From Hepatocystis sp. ex Piliocolobus tephrosceles (lineage: Eukaryota > Apicomplexa > Aconoidasida > Haemosporida > Plasmodiidae): 17,500 nt of DNA. Location: assembly GCA_902459845.2 (NCBI GenBank), contig CABPSV020000342.1, positions 1-17,500 of the forward strand, read 5' to 3'. Below, one piece after another: positions 1 through 8,797 of the stretch (the stretch's first letter is position 1; each line of letters begins with the position of its first letter). Below the pieces are notes generated by a model. The model had not been told where the DNA came from. It made no database searches and was given only the letters and a program-made list of their open reading frames with translations. The position numbers and the translations under genes are program-made.

Positions 1-3
1 ATA

Positions 4-44
<41 letters not shown>

Positions 45-1327
45 TTTTGCAAATTTATATTGTTAGTAAACAATACAAAAGTCGAAACAAAGTAGTATCA
101 AATAAATAAACAAATTATTGAAAAAAATAAAAAAGAAAAAATACTTTTATTATTAGTGCGATTGTTATATTTGAAGGAATTTTTAGAATTTGTTTTTTAA
201 AAACATTATTCAAAGAAAAAAAAAAAATAATAATAATAAAATGAAGTAATGTTTTTTTTTTTTTTTTTCTTTGTTGTTACCTTTTCTACATTTTTTTTCT
301 CTCTGTTTTTCCTCCTTTTTTTTTAATTATATTTATTTTGTTTTTTTTATTAAAGTGAATGAGAGTGAACTGTTTCATTTTGAGATAGAAAATATGACAA
401 AAAATAAAAAAAACAAATAAAAATAATTAATCAATAATATTATTGATAATAATGTTATTAATAACATACCGATAATAATGCTATTTAGAAGTAATATTAA
501 TAAAAAAAGTAAAAACAAAAAAAAAGAGGTTAAATATAAAGCATTTAAATAAAGGAATTTTTATAGACATACTAAATTTGCACAAATGCTTTTTTTTATA
601 AAAAAAAAAAAAAAAACAAAAAAAAAAAAAAAAAAAAAAAATTTTACAAAGTGTTTCGTATTGTAAGTTCTGAAATAAAGCTAATTGTGCATGTATAAAT
701 AAATAATTATATGATTATTATTTTATTTTTATCTGTTTTAATTGTGAATATAAATGACAACAAATTAAATTATTTTTAATTCGATTATTATTTATACGAA
801 TTCATGCATAATCATAGTAATTATTTTGCTGTGTTATACATACATATACATATACATATATAGGTATATATATATATATACACGCATAACCTGTTTCACA
901 TTTCTTACTTACATCTATGCGTTTGTATATATGCATACAAAGGGAAAAGGCAAACCGTTTTATTTTGAATGTAAACACCTGCTTTACTATATAAATATAT
1001 TTAATTTAAAATAACCAAATTAATTTAAGTGACGAATATATGTACATATATATATTATATATATATTTATATGGTACAAGGTATGTGATATTATATAGCA
1101 TTGCGTATATTGCTTTGAATTTTGAACGGTCATGAAGTAGTACAAAACATAAAAATTACTTGAATAATAGTAAATATATATATATATTTACAAGTTATTT
1201 TTTAAAGAATAAAATGCAGTAATAATTTACATTTTTCATTTTTTACTGACGACCATAAAAGTTTTTAATTTTGCATAAACATTATATTTTTACATAACAT
1301 GTTAATGCTTTCGACGTTTTTTCTTTT

Positions 1328-1361
<34 letters not shown>

Positions 1362-1840
1362 ATTTTTTAACTATTTTATGTACATATAAAAATTAATATG
1401 CATTACTCACTTATTAATCTTTTTCAATATTCAATTAAAATAATTACATTGTTTATTGTTTGTTTTCTAAAAATTAATACACTAAAAAAAAAAATTGTCA
1501 AAAAATGACTGCCAAATTGACCACAAAAATAACAAAGTTAAAATCTAAAACTAAATCATTGATAAAGCATAAATTAGTTTTTTAAAAAATATAAAATAAA
1601 ACTTTACTAGTAAATATAGTGGTCATTAAATTATTAGTCAATGTGTGATTTTGAAAAGAATTGCATTTTACCGTTGTGCATATATATCTTTGTATATATA
1701 TAAAGATAAATATAATGTGCATGCATGTTATAATTAAGTAATAAAAGAATTCTGTCGAATGTTGGATTTATTTTTTTTTTTTTTGTACAATATATGTTAT
1801 AATTCATTTATAAATTTCTATATATGAAATTTTACCTCTC

Positions 1841-1875
<35 letters not shown>

Positions 1876-1939
1876 TATTTATAAAATAAATAAATTAATG
1901 AATGCTAAAAGTAATTTATATAAAAACATAATAGTGGAG

Positions 1940-1970
<31 letters not shown>

Positions 1971-2713
1971 TATCAAATTCTACATATTCATGATTTATTT
2001 AGCAAATAATTACGTTTCTTGTTTATATTATATATGTAAATATAAACTTATATATATATATATTTATATATTTTATGTACTATTACTCCGTGACATTATT
2101 ATTATTATTCCGTGCTATTATTATTTGTTTTTTATACATACACATGCATATATGAGCAAGCATATACAACTGTATATATATATATTTATACATGTATATA
2201 CAAATGCGCAATCTTTTTTTGAATATATAGGATATGTTGTTATATTTGTCGTTTTTTATATATGAATTTACAAATAACTATGGAAATTTATATTTGGTTT
2301 AAATTTTTTAATCTAGTTTTTATTTAATGTTACTTTAATTTTTTTTTTTTTTTTTTTTATATTATTTTTATTTAATTCATTATGCTATATTTGTTTTATT
2401 GTATTAGATATATATGTACAGTTTTTGTGTTCAAGTATATAGACATAGATGTTTATTCGTTAAGCTTTAAATCTCATTCTGGTTCATTGTTTGTTGATGT
2501 ACTTATGCTGCTGTGCTGTGATGTCCTGTGCTTTTGCTCCTGTTTTTATTTTTATATTATGATTCACCCCATATAAATATTTATACATTTTTAGAAATTT
2601 TTTTTATAAATTTTTTTTTTAATTAAGAGCTATATTTTTGTTAATAATCATATTTATATGTAACACGTGCAGTGTGATTTTTTTATATTGTTAAAAATAT
2701 ATTTAAATATTTA

Positions 2714-2751
<38 letters not shown>

Positions 2752-2811
2752 TCTGTGTAAGTATTTTTTAACGAATATTATTTGATTATCTTTGTCTACT
2801 AAAGTTTTTTA

Positions 2812-2991
2812 TTTTTTATGGTGTATTTTTTATTGTTTATTTTTTATTGTGTATTTTTTATTGTGTATTTTTTATTGTGTATTTTTTATTGTTCATTGTT
2901 TGTTGTTCATTTTTTGTTGTTCATTTTTTATTGTTCATTTTTTATTGTTCATTTTTTATTGTTCATTTTTTATTGTTCATTTTTTATTGTT

Positions 2992-2993
<2 letters not shown>
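2812..2993. repeat. 14-bp minisatellite (T6-ATTGTTC type)
   Basis: About thirteen tandem copies of a 14-bp unit, of the form ATTTTTTATTGTTC, run through this stretch. The first copies carry GTGTA where the later ones carry GTTCA, so the array has an older, more varied left part and a homogeneous right part. Because the unit is not a multiple of three and contains no stop on this strand, all three forward frames stay open. The apparent Phe/Leu/Ile/Cys-rich proteins are therefore artefacts of the repeat. Confidence 0.85.

Positions 2994-3070
<77 letters not shown>
2994..3070. repeat. poly(T) run of 77
   Basis: An uninterrupted run of 77 T directly abuts the last copy of the 14-bp minisatellite, about 260 bp upstream of the start codon at 3331. 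Long poly(dA:dT) tracts exclude nucleosomes and are common in Plasmodium upstream regions; the exact length may be unreliable because such runs are hard to sequence. Confidence 0.85.
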
Positions 3071-3071
<1 letters not shown>

Positions 3072-3192
3072 TAATATTTAACATGAACTATAAAAAATAT
3101 TGTTTATGTGTGTGTATGTTTATGTGAATGTAATAGCACAAGTACATGCATATGGTGTTATATATATGTATATATTTTAAGTAATTTGTAGA

Positions 3193-3235
<43 letters not shown>

Positions 3236-3330
3236 CTTTAATTAATTCATTTTTGTTTGAAATAACCCAAAATAATGCCATTTTTAACCATATGTATCTA
3301 TAAATCTATTAACTAACGTAGAGGAAAATA

Positions 3331-3434
3331 ATGATTACTAGTTTATTCTTTTTATTCATATTCATTTATCACTTTAAACATGTTGCACTTACAAAAAACA
3401 ATCCTGGAGAGCAACCAGAACCACAGGTAAATAC

Positions 3435-3467
<33 letters not shown>

Positions 3468-6400
3468 TTTATATAATTTGCTTTATTTGGATTTATTCGT
3501 GTTATGAGTTTTTTTGTTTATATTTATGTTTTTTTCCAATTTATAATTTGAACAGTTTTAAAAAGTATTATAAAAAACGGATGTACATATAATTTGCATT
3601 TATTTTTTTTTCTTTTTTTTTTTTTTTTTTTATTTTTTTTTTCATTTTATTTATTTGCATAGTTTTATTTTTACGACCTATGTTTATGCACCCTATTTAA
3701 TATCCCCATTTAATGTCCCCATTTAATATCCCCATTTAATGTCCCCATTTAATACATCCATTTTTAAATAGTTTGTAGATAACACACCCCTAATTGATGA
3801 AGAATGGAGACTTTATCCGTTGGCAACAAATCCTTTTATGGATTTACAACATCCCAATATGATAGGGGATTTTGTAAGATGTGTTGACGAATATTATGTT
3901 TTTGAAACAAAAAAATATAATAAATATAAAAAAGAAAGATATCGTAAAATAAAAGAAAATAAACAATTTCCAGTAAAACATCATCGATGTGCTATTCATT
4001 TTTTAATTCATGGTAGACCTGATTCACAGGTATCTACAGATCCAAGGATGTGGAGTGTTCAAGCAAATATATTAAAAGATGGTTTAATGCAGAAAGGAAT
4101 TTATGATAAATATGTAGTACATGCTCCTTATGTAAGTATGTTAAATTTTTGTGGTAAAAATGGTATGAATACTCATTCCACATATGCATTTATTGTTGCA
4201 AATAGAATATCAGTAACATTAAAAAATATTTTAAATGATGATACATGTTGCTCTTATGACTTAGCTATACATTCTCATTGTGTTGGTATGAATATGACTA
4301 GATTATTTTTAACATTAAATGATTATATATGGGATACATTAGATATTAATTATATTAATTTCGAGTTTGAATCTGAAATATTAGCAATTTTAGATGAAAA
4401 TTTTAAATTAACATTAGAGGATGTTGATATAGTACAAGACAAAACAAATATTGAATTGAGAAAAGATCAATATTATAAATTTTGTACGCATTCACTTTAT
4501 AAAAATTATGTACCTACAGAAAATAAAAAATATAATATATTTAATTTTGATTATATATTTTATGATTATAATTTTAATTATGATATACTTATAAAAATTA
4601 ATTATGATGGAATTTTTTATACAGATATAATGTATTTAGGTGAAATTAATAATGAACCACATCCTAGTCATGGTTTTATTAATGCATATGATAATACTAT
4701 AGATCCAAATAGTGGTGAAAGTTCAGATGATAATGTATATAGTGAATATGTTCATGGAACGAAAACTTCTCATCGTGCAAAAGTTTTAAGATCAATTAAA
4801 AGATTACATTATTATTTATTACATATAAAGATAAGATTAGGAGCTATTACTTCAACTGTACCTCCCTTAACTGGTAATTTAACACATATGGAAGATATTA
4901 AAGTAGGGTATCAGAAATATATGAAATATAAATGTTTGCTTAAGGTAATTCCAGAATGTATTACATATAAAAAATTAAAAACAAGAGATATGCAAGAAAT
5001 GCTTCATGTGGTAAATCCACAACTGTTTTGTACATTAGCTTTATCTGAAAAAATTAATTATAATTATTTTAAAAATGTTGGTTCTTTAATGACTTATTTT
5101 AATAGAGTAAGTTATTATTCAGATTTGGATAATGACGAAATGATTAGTATGTACACAGCTTTAGGTTTATATTCCAATTTATATATGAGATCTTTATCTT
5201 ATTATTTATTAAATTTTAGAAATGAATATTATCTGCGTACTTATAATATACCCGTTCATTTTTCTAATATTAATATATCTGAGAATTCAGGATTTTTTGA
5301 TTATATAAAACATAAAAATGTTTGTTCTATTATTAATAAAAAACATTTAGAACGTTTTATTGCATATCTAAATGAAGTAATTAATTATGAACAAAAACCA
5401 AAACCATTTATAGCAGAAAGATATGTTTATAAAAACCCATATTTGGAACATTTTGTTGTTCCATTTGAGAGTGGTAATACAACATATATGCCACATACTA
5501 TTATAGGAACAGCTAGGTCTTTTTTACTTATATATTCATATGATATATATAGACATATAGCAACTAATACTTTTGATTTGGATTCTGTTAACAATCATTG
5601 TAATGAATATTATAACGATTTAGATCCTTTTATTTATTATAATTGGTTAACGTATGTAGAAAATCAAACACGTATGGATCAATCTCATTTTATGCATGAT
5701 ATTGTAATTTATTCTGAAAATTTGAATATGAATTTAGTAGAAAATTTATTTGATATGTTTGTTTCTTCACATTATATAAAAATTTTTATATTTAATAAAC
5801 TAAATTTAGAAGATCATTATAGATATATTTTTAAAAAACTTGAAAAATTTTCATTACCAACTAATGGTTTTATAATAAAACAACAAATAAGAAAACCTAG
5901 AACATTTGATATATTTATACATAATGAATTAACTGAAACAGAACATGCTGTATATGAATACATAAGCAAATATTCAAATTTTTTACAAAATTATATAAAT
6001 ACAAAAGCTTATTATATTCTTTCAGATTCTTTAAGTTTATTTAGTCAAACTGCATGTAAAGATATATATAACCATTTTATAGCTGAATTCAAACATGAAT
6101 TAAGAAAAATATTATGTATATTAAAAGATAATAACACATTTGATGAACTTAGATATGAATTACAACGTACATATAATTTAAAAAATATGTGTAATGATAA
6201 AGATATGGAAGAATATTTATACAATGAATTAGATCCATTTAGTACTTTCAAAAATTTATGTACAAAAACAGTATATGATAACAATATTGATATGATTAAA
6301 TCATATATTCAACATTATGGTTATTTATTTCATGTTAATAGAGATATATCTTTATCTGCTTTTTTTCAAAAAATTAAATTGAATGACTCATCTAATGAAA

Positions 6401-7488
6401 AAATACAGTATATACAATTTGTACTAAAAAGTGTACTATATGGACAAATAGAAGATCATCTAAACGAAAGTAATAATATTGTAAACTCTTGCTTATTTTC
6501 TGCAGACGAAGGTTATAAATTATCTTATATAAGTTATTTCTGTTCTTATAACCAACGTTATAATTTTACATTTAAAAAACAATATGTATCCCATGATATT
6601 TATAGTATTAAATCATTAGCCGATTGTGATTTAGAACCTTATATTCATTTTAAAATATGTGAAAATGCAGCTTTATTAACCAGATTTTTTAAAACTAGCT
6701 TAGATGTTGTTATTTCAAATTTACATAAAAGAGAAAAAAAACGAATGGAAAAAATGAAAAGAAATATTGAAAATAATATAAAATATACAGATATTTTTAC
6801 TTTAAAAAATGATTCATTAGTTACAATATTACATAAAAATATTGCAACAATAAAAGTATATTCAATTAATGCTTGTTTTAAAGTTTCTAAACATTTTTAT
6901 ACTAAAAATCCATTTATGTTTAATAACACAACTGAGGAAACCACCAGTACATTTGGATATTCACAGAAACCTACAACATCATCAACAGATGAATACGACC
7001 CCAATATATCTCATCACACATATGAAGATCCTGATTTACATATGTTCTGTGTTAAAGTACAATTCCCTGCATTTACTTATGCAAAAATAATTGATAGTAT
7101 AAATAATATATATTTAAGAGGAATACACAAATTAATCAAAAATAAAAAGTTTTTAAACTACTTAAATTTATATTATAACAATAATTATTTATATGAAAAT
7201 ATTGTATATGTATTTGATAAAATAGCATATGTATATGATCACAAACTGTTATATAAACCTGATAATATAAATAGTGAAATTTTTATGATACCACAGATCG
7301 TTACATGGGGTTTCTTTAATCATTTATTAGGCTATCATTCACAAACAAAATTTAATAATGAATTTTTTTTGAGATCTTTCTTTTATGAAGAAAAAACAAA
7401 TGTCGTTTACCCTGTTGTAAAGAATGTTTATAATGATTTTATGAAACACATTGTCATATTTTTTGACCTATTTAAAGTGATGAATTAA
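3331..7488 (+). CDS. secretory-pathway conserved protein, two exons, possible alpha/beta-hydrolase-like N-terminal region
   Basis: The gene joins exon 1 (3331-3426) to exon 2 (3772-7488) by a phase-0 GT-AG intron, giving 1270 residues. The start is the first ATG after an in-frame TAG at 3319-3321. It opens with a hydrophobic stretch (residues 4-13, LFFLFIFIYH) typical of a signal peptide, so the protein is probably secreted or routed to an apical organelle or the parasitophorous vacuole. I see no further clear membrane span. Residues ~105-113 read CAIHFLIHG and ~187-194 read AIHSHCVG. Their order and spacing match the oxyanion-loop strand and nucleophile elbow of lipase/DUF676-like hydrolases, although the elbow is degenerate. 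The middle is Tyr/Asn-rich and unrecognised. A basic helix lies near 1016-1036 and a Thr/Ser-rich, probably disordered linker near 1081-1112. It is not CLAG/RhopH1 by eye. Function is unknown; the gene itself is certain and the exon 1 join very likely. Confidence 0.92.
3427..3771 (+). other. intron 1 of the signal-peptide gene
   Basis: The donor is CAG|GTAAAT after residue 32 and the acceptor AAATAG|TTTG restores the reading frame of the long exon (phase 0). The next AG, at 3777-3778, would break the frame. The 345-bp intron holds a poly(A) run near 3437-3461, T-rich stretches and, just before the acceptor, five copies of a 13-bp CCCC-containing repeat. A short first exon that encodes only the signal peptide region is a common arrangement for exported or secreted Plasmodium proteins. 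Confidence 0.85.
3691..3755. repeat. 13-bp tandem repeat with alternating variants, inside the intron
   Basis: There are five head-to-tail copies of CCCCATTTAATRT, the first with CCCT. Copies alternate between an AT and a GT ending (AT, GT, AT, GT, AC), so the true duplication unit may be 26 bp. The runs of four C are striking in DNA that otherwise contains almost none. The array ends 16 bp before the 3' splice site, in the region that would hold the polypyrimidine tract and branch point. Confidence 0.9.
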
Positions 7489-7500
7489 GTAGTATATATA

Positions 7501-7536
7501 TTATATATATTATATATATTATATATATTATATATA
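7501..7536. repeat. 9-bp tandem repeat TTATATATA x4
   Basis: Four exact copies of TTATATATA start 12 bp after the TAA of the signal-peptide gene. It probably lies in the 3' UTR. Confidence 0.85.
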
Positions 7537-7683
7537 ATTATGGTCCAAGTCTTCTTTCAGGGAAAAAAAAAAAAAAAAAAAAAAAAAAAACGAGAAGGAA
7601 AGGGAGAAGGAGAAGGAGGTTAGTTACTCAACATGCTTTAAATATAACTATAGTATGTTTAAAAAATATATGATACATATGTG

Positions 7684-7717
7684 TGTATGTCTATATATAT
7701 ATATATATAGACATACA
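7684..7717. repeat. 34-bp perfect palindrome
   Basis: The arms TGTATGTCTA and TAGACATACA flank an alternating TA core, and the whole 34 bp equals its own reverse complement. It can form a hairpin in RNA or a cruciform in DNA. It sits about 200 bp beyond the stop of the plus-strand gene. A terminator-like role is only a guess. Confidence 0.75.
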
Positions 7718-7870
7718 TTTTTTTTTATATTGCCGTTCTTAATTTTTTTATTTCCACGATTTATTTTTTGTTTTTTTTCTTTTAATTTAACATTGTTTAA
7801 TTTATGATTTGCATACTTTTTCTTTTTTTTTTCATTTTTTATATGTAGAGTATGTTAGTTTACATATACG

Positions 7871-7872
<2 letters not shown>

Positions 7873-7928
<56 letters not shown>
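7873..7928. repeat. (TA)n dinucleotide tract
   Basis: About 28 uninterrupted TA units form the longest dinucleotide microsatellite in the window. It lies in the gap between the convergent genes. Confidence 0.85.
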
Positions 7929-7932
<4 letters not shown>

Positions 7933-8650
7933 TTTAAAAATATGAATATTGAAAAAAAAAAAAAAAAAAGTTAATACCCTTATTGATGTTATTATTTTAT
8001 TAGCTTTTTTATCCATTTATCATTTTGTCCATTTACACAATTCTGTCCATTCACATTATTGATAACATTTCTTCCATTTTTTTTCTTTTTTCACATTTTT
8101 TCTGTTTTCACTTTTTTTCTTTTTTTTTTATTTTTTTAACTTTTTTATCTTTTATTCTTTTTCTTTTTAAATAATAAATTGTTTAGAATTGTACCTTTGT
8201 TACCATTCATTCAATTATACTTTAATTATCTTTTAAGACTACTAAATACTTAACGAAATTTTGTTCTTTGAAATCCACCATACGTTATTTTATCGTAAAA
8301 ATTATATATAAAAACTTATGAAAACGAAAATTATATATATATGTATATGCATATATATGTATGTGTGTACATAAGTACGAATGTATACACGTTTAAAACA
8401 TTTTGAAAATAGGAAAAAATTCGAAGTAATACACACGGATTTTTTTTAAATAGTACATGTTTTTTTTATTTTTTATTTTTAATTCGCACTTGATATATTT
8501 TGAAAAAAAATAAAGAAATTGTATATAAAAAGATATGTATGATTGACGTAAAAAAAAAAAAAAAAAAAAAAAAAATGAATGAATGAATGAATGAAACAAA
8601 AATGAGAAAAAAATAAATACAAGTGTAAGTTGTTACTTATTATGTTTGTG

Positions 8651-8675
8651 TATTGTATTGTATTGTATTGTATTG
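8651..8675. repeat. pentanucleotide repeat (TATTG)5
   Basis: Five exact copies of TATTG are followed almost directly by T26 (8679-8704). The array lies in the 3' flank of the methyltransferase gene. Confidence 0.85.
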
Positions 8676-8797
8676 TAATTTTTTTTTTTTTTTTTTTTTT
8701 TTTTAAAGCAAAGTACCAATTTGCAGCTGCTATTTTAACAGAGGAACGGGCTTATTTACGATTACTTTGAGGCGTTGTATAAAATACATTAGCACCA

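Larger units (their letters stand above)
1..3330. other. AT-rich intergenic / 5' flanking region
   Basis: No convincing gene is visible in these 3.3 kb. The stretch is almost entirely A/T and holds (TA)n tracts (about 11-38, 1849-1872, 2718-2747, 3195-3234), poly(A) runs (600-642 broken by one C, 1332-1359, 1940-1968), a poly(T) run near 2339-2358, two small palindromes at 430-467 and a minisatellite at 2812-3070. The open frames in it are short and follow the simple repeats. By position it contains the promoter and 5' UTR of the signal-peptide gene starting at 3331, but I cannot place a transcription start. A less AT-rich patch at about 2430-2575 and a 26-codon ORF at 1505-1585 are discussed as findings. 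Confidence 0.8.
7489..8797. other. convergent intergenic region (3' ends of two genes)
   Basis: This 1.3 kb separates the stop codons of two genes that face each other, so it should hold both 3' UTRs and poly(A) sites. It contains a 9-bp TTATATATA repeat, poly(A) 7562-7590 followed by a short purine-rich patch, a 34-bp palindrome, a (TA)n tract at about 7873-7928, an (ATGA)n patch near 8575-8594, a (TATTG)5 patch at 8651-8675 and T26 at 8679-8704. The last ~95 bp before the methyltransferase stop are clearly richer in G+C. No complete gene is visible. Confidence 0.8.

Noticed and set aside
826..1014. 62-codon Tyr/Ile-rich ORF in the first spacer
   Set aside because: Its start is a (TA)n-derived YIYIYIY stretch; there is no recognisable domain or splice support.
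2792..3127. Three overlapping Phe-rich ORFs in the minisatellite
   Set aside because: All three frames are open only because a 14-bp stop-free repeat and a T77 run lie there; there is no codon bias or family resemblance.
6045..6284. Minus-strand ORF inside the secreted-protein gene
   Set aside because: It is antisense to a clearly coding exon and has no independent support.
3331..7488. Reading the large protein as CLAG/RhopH1 or another RhopH subunit
   Set aside because: It has a signal peptide and similar size, but I see no matching sequence and its two-exon structure differs from the many-exon clag genes as I recall them.
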